Assembly: GCA_024639885.1 (NCBI GenBank)
Contig: JAHEGD010000001.1
Location: 1-64,000, forward strand
From: Porticoccaceae bacterium
Lineage (GTDB): Bacteria > Pseudomonadota > Gammaproteobacteria > Pseudomonadales > Porticoccaceae
DNA: 64,000 nucleotides
Reading direction: 5' to 3'
In this document: piece after piece, positions 11,418 through 19,938 of the stretch
Layout: each line of letters opens with the position of its first letter
How positions within the stretch are numbered: position 1 is the stretch's first letter
The notes under the pieces: generated by a model
Told to the model about the DNA's origin: nothing
Seen by the model: the letters and a program-made list of their open reading frames with translations, nothing else
Database searches by the model: none
Made by a program: the position numbers and the translations under genes

Positions 11418-11484
11418 TTCAAGCGCCGTCGCAGCTGGCTTAAACTGCGCGCACTTTCACCGCTGTCAGCCGCTGAGGATGCCT

Positions 11485-13680
11485 ATGCAACCGTTCGCCA
11501 AGCTCGCCCTTGCTACCGCCATCGCCACCCTGTCGGCGACCGCCGGCGCCGACCACGGCCACGATGAGCAGCGCCGTATCAACGACATTGTGGTCAGCAG
11601 CCCACTGCTGCCGATGCCACACAGCGACCACACCTTGGCCGGTGATGAGCTACAACAGCGCCGCAGTGCGGCCAGCGACAGCGCCGCCCTGCTCAGCAGC
11701 CTGCCCGGCGTATCGGCGATCAGTGGCGGCGGGGTATCCAGCCTGCCGCAGTTGCGCGGGCTCGGCGACGACCGGGTGAAGATTGATCTCGACGGCATCA
11801 GCTTAATATCGGCTTGCGGCAACCACATGAACCCGCCGCTCTCCTACACCGACCCCAGCCAGATCGACGAGCTGGCGGTATTTGTTGGTGTCACCCCGGT
11901 CGCGGTGGGCGGCGATAGCATCGCCGGCACGGTGGTGGTGCGCAGTGCTGCGCCACAATTTTCGCCAAATGGGCAGTGGATCAGCAGCGGCAATCTAAGC
12001 AGCTACTACCGCTCCAACGGCGACGGCCACGGCGTCAATGTCGCGCTCAACGCCGCCAACCAACAGCTGGCACTGCGCTATGAGGGCAGCGTGGCGGCGG
12101 CCAACAACTACTCGGCAGCCGCGGCGTTTAAAGCCGCTGGCGCGGCCGCCAGCGGGCGCGGCTATTTGGCCGGCGACGAGGTCGGCTCGACCGCCTTTGA
12201 GAGCCACAACCACGCGCTGCGCATCGACAGCGCCGGCGACCAACACCGCTTTGGGCTGGACATCGGCTACCAACACATCCCCTACCAAGGGTTTGCCAAC
12301 CAGCGCATGGATATGCTCGACAACACCAGCTACCGGGCGGCGCTGCGCCACGCCGGCGAGTACGACTGGGGCAGTGTCGCCAGCCGGATCTACTGGGAGA
12401 ACACCGAGCACTTCATGAACTTTGGCCCCGATAAGCTGTTCTGGTATGGCACTGCTGCGGGTATGCCGATGGAGACCGAGGGGACCAGCCGCGGTATCGC
12501 GGTCGATGTCGACTACCAGCTCGGCAACCAGCAGATTGTGCGGTTTGGCGGCGAGCTTCAGCAGTATCGGTTGGACGACTGGTGGGAGGCCTCTGGCGGT
12601 ATGATGATGGCACCCGACACCTTCTGGAATATCCGCGACGGCGAGCGCGACCGCAACGCCGTGTTTGTCGAGCTGCAGAGCCGCCACAGCGAGACGCTGA
12701 GCAGCTTGGTGGGGGTCCGTTACGAGCAGGTCACCAGCGACGCCGCCGACGTGCAGGGCTACAACGCCATGTACAGCGGTGACGCCGATCTGTTTAACGC
12801 ACTCGACCGCCGCCAGCGCGACGACAACATTGATATCAGTGGCCAGCTAAGCTACCAGCTGGCGCCCGGCCACCAGCTGGAACTGGGTATCGCCCGCAAG
12901 GTGCGCTCGCCCAATCTCTACGAGCGCTACACGTGGACCCGCGGCGGTATGGGTATGCGCATGATCAACACCGCTGGCGACGGCAACGGCTACACCGGCG
13001 ATGTCGCACTGCAGCCCGAGATTGCCCACTCGGTGACAGCTGACTGGACGCTAACCGACCACCGCGCCGAGCGCTGGGCGGTAACGCTGGCCCCCTACTA
13101 CACGCTGGTTGACGACTACATCGACGCCAAGCTCTGCACGCTGGGCATGTGCAATATGGCCAATATGGCCGAAGGCTTTCGCTACCTGCAGTACGCCAAC
13201 CGCGATGCGCGGCTGTGGGGCATTGATATCAGCGCCCAGCGCGACCTTGGCGGCGACCGCTGGGGCCACTGGCAGGCGGCAGCGACCGTTAGCTATATCA
13301 ACGCCGAGCGCCGCGATGACGGCGACACGCTCTACAACACGCTGCCGCTAGCGGCCGATGTCACCGTCACCCAGCACTGGGGCAGCTTTACCAACCGCCT
13401 CACTTGGCAGTTGGTTGCCGCCAAAGACGACCCCTCGCTGCTGCGCAATGAGGTGGCCACCAGCGGTTACGGTTTGGTTGGCCTGCACAGCTCGTGGAGC
13501 GGCAACAGCCTGCGTATCGATGTCGGCATCGACAACCTGCTCGACCAATCCTACCGGCTAGCCCAGGGCGGCGCCTACACCGGCCAGGGTAAAACCATGA
13601 GCGGCCTCGACGTGCCGTGGGGCGTGGCGCTGGCCGGGCCGGGCCGGTCGCTCTACCTGTCGGCCAACTACGCCTGGTAG
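11485..13680 (+). CDS. TonB-dependent receptor, copper receptor (OprC/NosA)-like
   Basis: A 731-residue outer-membrane receptor with signal peptide (residues 1-22), plug domain and beta barrel ending in LSANYAW. The plug contains SACGNHMNPPLSYTDP (residues 109-124), close to the GCPNRMDPP motif of OprC/NosA-type copper receptors. The barrel has GMGMRMINTAGDGNGYTGDVALQPE, including the GDGNGY-G-x-LxPE block shared by that family. The N-terminus (ADHGHDEQ) is His-rich. ATG 11485 has GAGG 6 bases upstream. The gene overlaps the convergent DUF3581 gene by 13 bases. Copper as substrate is inferred from family resemblance; the plug motif differs from the canonical one (CGNHMNPP for CPNRMDPP). Confidence 0.8.
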   Translation: MQPFAKLALATAIATLSATAGADHGHDEQRRINDIVVSSPLLPMPHSDHTLAGDELQQRRSAASDSAALLSSLPGVSAISGGGVSSLPQLRGLGDDRVKIDLDGISLISACGNHMNPPLSYTDPSQIDELAVFVGVTPVAVGGDSIAGTVVVRSAAPQFSPNGQWISSGNLSSYYRSNGDGHGVNVALNAANQQLALRYEGSVAAANNYSAAAAFKAAGAAASGRGYLAGDEVGSTAFESHNHALRIDSAGDQHRFGLDIGYQHIPYQGFANQRMDMLDNTSYRAALRHAGEYDWGSVASRIYWENTEHFMNFGPDKLFWYGTAAGMPMETEGTSRGIAVDVDYQLGNQQIVRFGGELQQYRLDDWWEASGGMMMAPDTFWNIRDGERDRNAVFVELQSRHSETLSSLVGVRYEQVTSDAADVQGYNAMYSGDADLFNALDRRQRDDNIDISGQLSYQLAPGHQLELGIARKVRSPNLYERYTWTRGGMGMRMINTAGDGNGYTGDVALQPEIAHSVTADWTLTDHRAERWAVTLAPYYTLVDDYIDAKLCTLGMCNMANMAEGFRYLQYANRDARLWGIDISAQRDLGGDRWGHWQAAATVSYINAERRDDGDTLYNTLPLAADVTVTQHWGSFTNRLTWQLVAAKDDPSLLRNEVATSGYGLVGLHSSWSGNSLRIDVGIDNLLDQSYRLAQGGAYTGQGKTMSGLDVPWGVALAGPGRSLYLSANYAW

Positions 13681-14378
13681 GCGAGCCGGCGGGCCAAGTA
13701 CTCGGCGACGATAGCGTCCATCGGCGCTGCTTGGTAGGGGCGCAGGCCGCCGAGCGCAATATACTTTTTGCCGCGGCCAACCAGCGCGCCCTGCTCTTCA
13801 ATCACAAAGTTAAACACCACCTGCCCGCGCCGGCCATCCACGCTGATAGTCGCCTCTTCTAGGCGCAGCAGCGGCGCCTGCAGGTCGAAGGTGTCCAGCG
13901 CAAAGTCCATCCCCTCGTACATAACCAAGGGTCGCTCGGGGTTGATCATCACCTGCTCGCGCTCGAGCAGCGGCATCAAAATAGTCGGAAAGTTTTGCCC
14001 AGAAAAGTCCACGTAGCTCGCCACCAGGCTGTCGATCAGCGCACCCTCAGTGGTACTCGGGCCGCTGCGGGTCACCGTCATCACCCGCTTATCGCGGCTG
14101 TCGGTTAGGCTTATCTCGTCGCCGTTGTCGGCCAGCTGCAACGGGCTGTCGGCGGCGGCCGCCGCCGAGAAGGTGAACGCCATCGAGCGGCTCAAGCCGC
14201 ACTGGTTCAAAACCAATCCAAACAGCAGATCGCCGGGCACCACAAACCGGCGGTTGTCGGCATCGTGCAGCGGGTTGAAGTCGTTGGCGTGTTGTTTCGC
14301 AAAAACACTGCCCTGCTCGGCACTGATCAGCCAGCGGCCCTGCTCATCGGTGCGGTGAAACTGCGCATAATCAATCAC
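13668..14378 (-). CDS. DUF3581 family protein
   Basis: A 236-residue conserved gammaproteobacterial protein of unknown role. ISAEQGSVFAKQHANDFNPLHD near the N-terminus is characteristic of DUF3581, and this region recalls MaoC/hotdog-type domains. The rest of the protein continues with two hotdog-like strands-and-helix stretches. The GTG start at 14378 overlaps the TGA of the upstream DUF2750 gene (GTGA), so the two form an operon. A longer in-frame start at 14558 would add about 60 Arg-rich residues overlapping that gene and is rejected. Its end overlaps the convergent TonB receptor gene. Confidence 0.83.
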   Translation of the reverse strand: MIDYAQFHRTDEQGRWLISAEQGSVFAKQHANDFNPLHDADNRRFVVPGDLLFGLVLNQCGLSRSMAFTFSAAAAADSPLQLADNGDEISLTDSRDKRVMTVTRSGPSTTEGALIDSLVASYVDFSGQNFPTILMPLLEREQVMINPERPLVMYEGMDFALDTFDLQAPLLRLEEATISVDGRRGQVVFNFVIEEQGALVGRGKKYIALGGLRPYQAAPMDAIVAEYLARRLAYQA

Positions 14379-14752
14379 GGCAGGTCGGCCTCCAGCTCGT
14401 CGCTCAAATCGAGCGGCTCGTACTCTTCGCCGACCAGCTGCTCGTCCCAGTTGACCCCAACCATCAGTACATCGGCGTGCAGGCCGGGCAGCCAGTCGTC
14501 GAGAAACTCTTCCAAGTCGATCGCCACCGGTTGATAGACCGCCCATTCGCCGCTGCACAGTAGCTCGGCCAACCGCCGGTCGGACCAGAACGGCATCACC
14601 TCAATGTCAGCGCTGCGCTCCGAGTCGACCAGCGCCCAGTCACCTTCCTCGGTGGCCAGCCCCCAGACGACGCCGGACTCTACCGCCTCGACCACAAAGC
14701 GGTCGAGGTTCTCTTCATAATCATCAGCCAGCGGCTGCAGGGGTTCGCTCAT
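14375..14752 (-). CDS. DUF2750 family protein
   Basis: A 125-residue acidic protein matching the DUF2750 pattern: GVVWGLATEEGDWALVDS, then VMPFWSDRRLAE, WAVYQPVAIDLEEFLDDWLPGL and DVLMVGVNWD. No signal peptide or membrane segment. The function of the family is unknown. It is the first gene of a two-gene unit with the DUF3581 gene, coupled by a 4-base overlap. Confidence 0.85.
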   Translation of the reverse strand: MSEPLQPLADDYEENLDRFVVEAVESGVVWGLATEEGDWALVDSERSADIEVMPFWSDRRLAELLCSGEWAVYQPVAIDLEEFLDDWLPGLHADVLMVGVNWDEQLVGEEYEPLDLSDELEADLP

Positions 14753-14888
14753 ACCGGTCTCTCTGCGGTGATCTATTCAAGCCGGCTAGTTTACCCTGAT
14801 ATCGGCCGCGAGTTTAGTTGCAGCTGGCCGCCCACTTTCTGCTACGCTGCTGCGGCACGGCAAAAAAATAACAACCCGAGGTAACCCG

Positions 14889-15119
14889 ATGAGCCCAAAT
14901 GACAACACCCTCCACGAACTGGCGCTGCTGATGCAGTTTCCCGACAGCTCCGGCTTGGCCGGCTTAAAAATTCACAGCGATGCCGCCGCGGCGACCGTGG
15001 CCGCCGGCCAACGGCTATTCGACAAGGGCTTAACCACCCAGAGCGACGGTGGCTACCTGACGCCGTTTGGGCACGAAGCGCGCGAGCTCGGCGACAAACT
15101 GCTGGCTATCCTAGCCTAG
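14889..15119 (+). CDS. TIGR02647 family small protein
   Basis: A 76-residue protein matching TIGR02647 (LALLMQFP, GLKIHSDAAAATVAAGQRLFDKGL, TQSDGGYLTPFGHEA). The second half has the look of a winged-helix-like fold with helix, turn and a LTxxG wing, but the family has no established function. GAGGTAACCC precedes the ATG. Its 3' end overlaps the convergent MATE gene by 14 bases. Confidence 0.85.
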   Translation: MSPNDNTLHELALLMQFPDSSGLAGLKIHSDAAAATVAAGQRLFDKGLTTQSDGGYLTPFGHEARELGDKLLAILA

Positions 15120-16464
15120 CCGCACCGCGCCGGTAGGTCTGGCGCAGCCACGCGTAGGCGGCCACGCCAACCACCACATTGGCGCTGGCACTGGCGACAA
15201 ACAGCGCGCTGATCCCCAGCGCCGGCTGCAGCCACCACGCCAGCGGTAGGTAGACCACAATCACCCGGCTGACCGATATCAGGGTCGCCGGCAGCGGCTG
15301 CCCCAGGCCGTTGAACGATGCGTTGGCGGCCATCACGATACCGTAACAACCGTAGCTGATCGGCACAATTCGCAGGTAGCTCACCGCCACCGCCAACGAC
15401 TCCAGGGAGTCGGTGAACAGCCCAGCCAGTAGCGGTGCCGCCAGATAAAATAACGCCGCCAACAGCAGCCCGATAGAGAGTGTATAGCGCAGCGTCCAGC
15501 GCAGCGATTGCTGCAACCGCTGGTAGTTGCCGGCGCCGAGGTTCTGGCCACAAAAACCGCCGATCACCGCCGATAGGGCATAGAAGGCGATCAATGCCAG
15601 CGGCTCTAGGCGCACGGCGATCCCCAAACCCGCCACCGCCTGCTCGCCGTAGCCGGCCACCATCACCAACACAATGCCGCTGGCAAACGGAATAATCATA
15701 TTGGTTGCCATCGCCGGTATGCCGATATGGGCTATCTCGCGCAGCGACTGGCGCAGCTGGGTGAGATCGCCGAGCGGATTGACCAGCAGCCGACGGCTGA
15801 CAAAGTAATGGACGGCGATCACCACCCCGACTGCGCGCGATAGCAGGGTCGCCCAGGCCGCCCCTTCAAGCTCCAACCGCGGCGCACCGAGCAGGCCAAA
15901 AATCAAGATCGGGTCGAGCGCGATATTGGCCAGCGCGCCGATAACCATCAGTTTGCCAACCAGCGACGCGTCGCCCATGGCGCGCATGATCGAGGTGGCG
16001 ACCATCGGCACCACCATCGCAAACGCACCCCACAGCCACAGCACCATGTAGTCGCCGATCATCGGCAGCAGCGCCGCCGGCGCCCCCAGCGCCAAAAACA
16101 GCGGCTCAAGGAAAAAGAGCCCCAGCCCGGTGACCAAGCAAGATATCGCCAGCGCCACCAGCAGGCAGTCGCTGATCAGCCGTTTGGCGCGCTGCTTGTC
16201 GCCACGACCAATCGCCCGCGCCACACACGATGAGGCGGCCGCACCGAGGCCGATGGCGATACTGCTGACCATCATCACCACCGGAAAGGTGAAACTCATC
16301 GCCGCCAGCTGCTGGACGCCGAGCTGGGCAACAAAGAAGGTGTCCACGGCGTTGTAGGACATCAGCGCAAAGATACCGCCGATCATCGGCAGTGACAGGC
16401 TAAACAGGGTTTTGCCGACATCGCCCTCGACTAGGCGGGCGTTGAGACCATTAAAATTAGACAT
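15106..16464 (-). CDS. MATE family efflux transporter
   Basis: A 452-residue multidrug/toxin exporter with two six-helix halves. Typical features are the N-terminal SLPMIGGIFALMSYNAVDTFFVAQLG and the repeated half starting AHIGIPAMATNMIIPFASGIVLVMVAGYGEQAVAGLGIAVRLE. ATG 16464 is chosen over a TTG at 16485, since MSNFNGLNARLVEGDVGKTL is the expected N-terminus. It exports cationic compounds using a sodium or proton gradient in characterised homologues; the substrate here is unknown. It is divergent from the RegB-like kinase, with 256 bases between. Confidence 0.9.
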   Translation of the reverse strand: MSNFNGLNARLVEGDVGKTLFSLSLPMIGGIFALMSYNAVDTFFVAQLGVQQLAAMSFTFPVVMMVSSIAIGLGAAASSCVARAIGRGDKQRAKRLISDCLLVALAISCLVTGLGLFFLEPLFLALGAPAALLPMIGDYMVLWLWGAFAMVVPMVATSIMRAMGDASLVGKLMVIGALANIALDPILIFGLLGAPRLELEGAAWATLLSRAVGVVIAVHYFVSRRLLVNPLGDLTQLRQSLREIAHIGIPAMATNMIIPFASGIVLVMVAGYGEQAVAGLGIAVRLEPLALIAFYALSAVIGGFCGQNLGAGNYQRLQQSLRWTLRYTLSIGLLLAALFYLAAPLLAGLFTDSLESLAVAVSYLRIVPISYGCYGIVMAANASFNGLGQPLPATLISVSRVIVVYLPLAWWLQPALGISALFVASASANVVVGVAAYAWLRQTYRRGAARLG

Positions 16465-16720
16465 AGGGTACCGGCTGGGTTGCAACAGTGCGCGCCGATC
16501 GCCGGCGCGTGCGGCGGCTAGTATAACGGCTGGGTTGCCGCAGTGCCCGCGTCGGCCGGTATCGCGGAGCCTTGTTGCAGAGCTAGGTTGCGGGGCACTG
16601 TTGCGGGGACTATTTCAAGTCAGTGTCGCCGCTGACGCACTCGGCATGTGCCGAGCAGCAGCCTACAACAAAGCGCGCATCGCGGCTGTACGACACCACC
16701 AGCGTGGTAAACTAGTCGCC
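16465..16720. promoter_or_regulatory. Divergent intergenic region, MATE / RegB-like kinase
   Basis: No gene. It holds a direct repeat GTTGCGGGG-CACT-GTTGCGGGG (16587-16608) and a perfect dyad CTCGGCA-TG-TGCCGAG (16640-16655), both suitable for regulator binding. No confident promoter was identified. Confidence 0.45.
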
Positions 16721-17986
16721 ATGCCAACCCCTACCACAGCCCAGCCCAGCCAGCTGCCAAGCGGTGCTGACAGCGTCGCCAACCTGCAGCGGCTATCGGT
16801 TATTCGCGGCGTGGTGCTGGGCGGCCAGCTCGTCGCACTCTGGTACTTTACCCGGCTGCAGCCACTCGGCCTGCCTACTGCCCAGCTCGCCCTACTGCTC
16901 GGCGGCTACGCCGCTGTCTGGCTGCAGGGCTGGTGGCGGGCGGCGGGCGCCAGCGCGATTGGCGAGCGCGAATTTTTCGGCTACCTGCTACTCGATACGC
17001 TGTTCTTTACCCTGCTGCTCTACTTTAGCGGCGGTGCCTCTAACCCGTTTGTCTCCTACTACCTGATCCCGATCACGATCGCCGCCACCACGCTGCCGAT
17101 GCGGCTCAGCATCGCCCTCACCGCTGTCGCGCTGGCCGCCTACAGCGCGCTGCTGGAGTACAACGTGGCGGTGCCGGCGCTGAGTGCCGCCGCGCACAGT
17201 GGCCACGGCCACCACGGCGGCGCGGGCAACCTACACATTGTCGGCATGTGGGTCAACTTTGCGCTCAGCGCCACCATTATCTGCTACTTTATTTCGCGGA
17301 TGGCGGCCACTGTCCGCCAACAGCAGCAGCGCTTAGAGCGCCAGCGCGCCGACCAGCTGCGCAGCGACCAGCTGACCGCCATCGGGCTGTTGGCGGCCGG
17401 CACCGCCCACGAGCTCGGCACCCCACTCAACACCATGAAAATTGTCTTGGACGACCTCAACGGTGCAGCGGCCAACGCCGCCGAGCCGGCCGATATCGCC
17501 CTGCTCAGCGACCAGGTAGCGCACTGCCAGACTATCCTGCGCAGCTTGGTCGAGACCGCCCGTCAAGCTACCGACAGCCGGCCGGAGCCGGTCCCGGTCG
17601 CCGCCCATATCGCCAAACTGGCCGAGCGCTGGCAGCTGCTGCGCCCCGCCGCACAGCTGGTCTTCGACAACCAGCTCGACAGTGCACTGCGGGCGATCAT
17701 TCACCCCTCGGTCGGCCAGGCGCTGATCAACCTTCTCAACAATGCCGCCGACGCCAGCAGCCAACCGGTCGAGCTGACCGCCACCTGTCACGCGCAGACC
17801 CTGACCGTGACCGTGCGCGACCATGCCACCGCCAGCGAGCCCGCCGCAGACAGCGACGGCTTGGGGATTGGCCTGAGCCTCAGCGCCGCCAGCGTCGAGC
17901 GCTTTGGCGGCCAATTAAGTTTGACCGCACACCCCGACGGCGGCAGCGTGGCGACCGTGCGCCTGCCGCTGGGCAGCACACCGTGA
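16721..17986 (+). CDS. regB: RegB/PrrB/RoxS-type redox sensor histidine kinase
   Basis: A 421-residue membrane kinase with about six membrane segments in residues 25-195. GGASNPF (104-110) is the conserved ubiquinone-site motif of RegB. The H-box is GTAHELGTPLNTM with His230. Cys269 in DQVAHCQTILRSL lies 39 residues later, matching the redox-active cysteine of RegB. The N-box (LINLLNNAADAS) and a GLGIGLS ATP-lid motif follow. A His-rich loop, AAAHSGHGHHGG (157-167), sits before the last membrane segments. The gene overlaps the response regulator gene by four bases (GTGA). In homologues the pair senses quinone and redox state and controls respiration genes. An upstream in-frame start at 16412 is rejected: it would run into the MATE gene. 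Confidence 0.88.
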   Translation: MPTPTTAQPSQLPSGADSVANLQRLSVIRGVVLGGQLVALWYFTRLQPLGLPTAQLALLLGGYAAVWLQGWWRAAGASAIGEREFFGYLLLDTLFFTLLLYFSGGASNPFVSYYLIPITIAATTLPMRLSIALTAVALAAYSALLEYNVAVPALSAAAHSGHGHHGGAGNLHIVGMWVNFALSATIICYFISRMAATVRQQQQRLERQRADQLRSDQLTAIGLLAAGTAHELGTPLNTMKIVLDDLNGAAANAAEPADIALLSDQVAHCQTILRSLVETARQATDSRPEPVPVAAHIAKLAERWQLLRPAAQLVFDNQLDSALRAIIHPSVGQALINLLNNAADASSQPVELTATCHAQTLTVTVRDHATASEPAADSDGLGIGLSLSAASVERFGGQLSLTAHPDGGSVATVRLPLGSTP

Positions 17987-18528
17987 ACTACCTGCTAATA
18001 GACGACGACCCAACTTTTACCCAAGTGCTCTGCCGGGCCCTTGAACGGCGCGGCAACCGCGTGCAGTGCGCCACCGACAGCACCGCGGCACACCACTGCA
18101 TCGCCACAGCGACTGCCTGCCAACAGCCGATCGAGCGGGTTGTGCTCGACCTTAAGTTAGCCGACGAGAGTGGTTTAGCACTGCTGCCAGAGCTGGCTGC
18201 GCAGCTGCCCGGCGCAGAGATTGTGCTGCTAACCGGTTATTCGAGTATCTCAACCGCGGTAGAGGCCATCAAACACGGCGCCCGCGACTATCTCTGCAAG
18301 CCGGCCGGGGTCGATGAGATTGTCGCCGCGTTTAGTACGCCGACGAGCCAGCCGAGCGCCGCGGCGCCAATCAGCGCCACGCCACCGTCGGTCGAGCGGC
18401 TCGAATGGGAGCATATTCAGCGGGTATTAGCCGAGCACGAGGGCAACATTTCGGCTACCGCGCGGGCGCTGGGCATGCACCGGCGCACCCTACAGCGCAA
18501 ATTGGGCAAGCGGCCGGTGCGCCGCTAA
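17983..18528 (+). CDS. regA: RegA/PrrA/RoxR-type response regulator
   Basis: A 181-residue regulator. The receiver domain starts NYLLIDDDPTF, with Asp56 in RVVLDLKLADESG as phosphoacceptor and LLTGYSS and DYLCKPAG completing it. A proline-rich linker leads to a Fis-like HTH (WEHIQRVLAEHEGNISATARALGMHRRTLQRKLGK, roughly 140-177), the highly conserved RegA DNA-binding helix. The GTG start at 17983 overlaps the kinase stop. Partner: the RegB-like kinase just upstream. Expected targets are terminal oxidases, denitrification or carbon-redox genes; none is in this window. Confidence 0.88.
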   Translation: MNYLLIDDDPTFTQVLCRALERRGNRVQCATDSTAAHHCIATATACQQPIERVVLDLKLADESGLALLPELAAQLPGAEIVLLTGYSSISTAVEAIKHGARDYLCKPAGVDEIVAAFSTPTSQPSAAAPISATPPSVERLEWEHIQRVLAEHEGNISATARALGMHRRTLQRKLGKRPVRR

Positions 18529-18540
18529 CCCGCTGCGCAG

Positions 18541-19938
18541 TCAGGCGGTAATGTTAGCGGCCATAAACTGCTGCACTGCACCAATCTCCTGCTCTAACAC
18601 GGTGAAGCGCTCTTCGCGCTGCCAGAGATCGGCCATATGGGCGGGTAGCTCTGGCTCGTCCTGGTAGCCGGCGGCGTGAACGGCGTCGGCAAATTTAGCT
18701 GGGTGAGCGGTGGCCAGGGTGACCATCGGCGTAGTGCTGTCGCGGCGGCAGGCGCGCGCTGCGGCCAACCCAATCGCCGTATGTGGGTCAAGCAGGTAGC
18801 CGCTATCGGCCCAGACTTGGCGGATTGTATCGACCATGCCGGTATCGTCGGTGCGGAAGCTGCTAAACACCTCGCGGGCGCGCGCCAGCGCCTCGTCACT
18901 AAGATCCATCTGGCCCGCTTTGGCCTCCGCCATCAGGCCGGCAATCGCTGCGCCATCGCGGTCGTAGAGGTCGAACAGCAGCCGTTCAAAGTTGCTCGAG
19001 ATCATGATATCCATGCTCGGTGCCAAGCTGTGCTGTAACGCGTGGGTGGTGTGGTCGTTGGCGCTGATGCAGCGGTGCAGAATGTCGTTCTGGTTGGTGG
19101 CAATCACTAGCTGGTCGATCGGCAGGCCCATCTGCTTGGCCAAATAGCCGGCAAAGATATCGCCAAAGTTACCGGTCGGCACCGAGAACGAGACCGCTCG
19201 ATGCGGGCCGCCAAGTGACAGGCTGGCCCAAAAATAATAGACGATCTGGGCCATAATACGCGCCCAATTGATCGAGTTAACCGCCGCCAACTGGCGCCCT
19301 TCGGGTAAGAATGACTGGTCGGCAAAGCTCGCCTTGACCATGTTCTGGCAGTCGTCGAAGTTACCTTGCAGGGCGATATTGTGAACATTGTCGGCCAGCA
19401 CGGTGGTCATCTGGCGGCGCTGCACCTCAGAGACCCGGTTGTGCGGGTGCAGGATAAAGATATCCAAGTTTTTGCACTGCTTGCAGCCTTCGATCGCGGC
19501 CGAACCGGTATCGCCAGAGGTGGCACCCATAATGACCACGCGCTGATCGCGCTTGGCGAGAATGTAGTCGAGCAGGTTGCCCAAAAACTGCAGGGCAAAA
19601 TCTTTAAACGCCAGCGTCGGGCCGTGAAACAACTCTAGGATCCACTCGTTGTGGCCGCTCTGTACCAGCGGCGCAATCGCCTCGTGGCGAAAGTTGCCAT
19701 ACGAGCGGTCGATCAGCTCTTTGAGATCGGCCTCGGGGATCTCGCCGTCTACAAATGGCGCGATCACTTTCAGGGCCAGATCGGGGTAGCTGAGCCCCGC
19801 CCAGCTGGCGATCTCGTCGCGGCTAAACTGCGGCAGCGCTTCCGGTACAAACAGGCCGCCATCGGGCGCCAGGCCGGTCATCACAACCTGTTCAAAGCTA
19901 TGGGCGGGGGTGGCGCCGCGGGTGCTGATAAATTTCAT
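18541..19938 (-). CDS. thrC: Threonine synthase
   Basis: A 465-residue PLP enzyme converting O-phospho-L-homoserine to threonine. MKFISTRG opens the protein. FHGPTLAFKDFALQFLG contains the PLP-binding lysine, MGATSGDTGSAAIEG the phosphate loop, and VPTGNFGDIFAGY the cofactor-binding turn. It starts directly after the TAA of hom (TAA-ATG), so the two are one operon. No thrB lies next to them, as is usual in pseudomonads where homoserine kinase is elsewhere. Confidence 0.97.
   Translation of the reverse strand: MKFISTRGATPAHSFEQVVMTGLAPDGGLFVPEALPQFSRDEIASWAGLSYPDLALKVIAPFVDGEIPEADLKELIDRSYGNFRHEAIAPLVQSGHNEWILELFHGPTLAFKDFALQFLGNLLDYILAKRDQRVVIMGATSGDTGSAAIEGCKQCKNLDIFILHPHNRVSEVQRRQMTTVLADNVHNIALQGNFDDCQNMVKASFADQSFLPEGRQLAAVNSINWARIMAQIVYYFWASLSLGGPHRAVSFSVPTGNFGDIFAGYLAKQMGLPIDQLVIATNQNDILHRCISANDHTTHALQHSLAPSMDIMISSNFERLLFDLYDRDGAAIAGLMAEAKAGQMDLSDEALARAREVFSSFRTDDTGMVDTIRQVWADSGYLLDPHTAIGLAAARACRRDSTTPMVTLATAHPAKFADAVHAAGYQDEPELPAHMADLWQREERFTVLEQEIGAVQQFMAANITA

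Noticed and set aside
16412-16720. Long N-terminal extension of the RegB-like kinase
   Set aside because: The extension is Arg-rich low-quality sequence overlapping the start of the MATE gene; the kinase's first membrane segment follows ATG 16721.
17248-17982. Long extension in front of the RegA-like regulator
   Set aside because: It is the kinase gene in another frame; the receiver domain starts at GTG 17983, overlapping the kinase stop.
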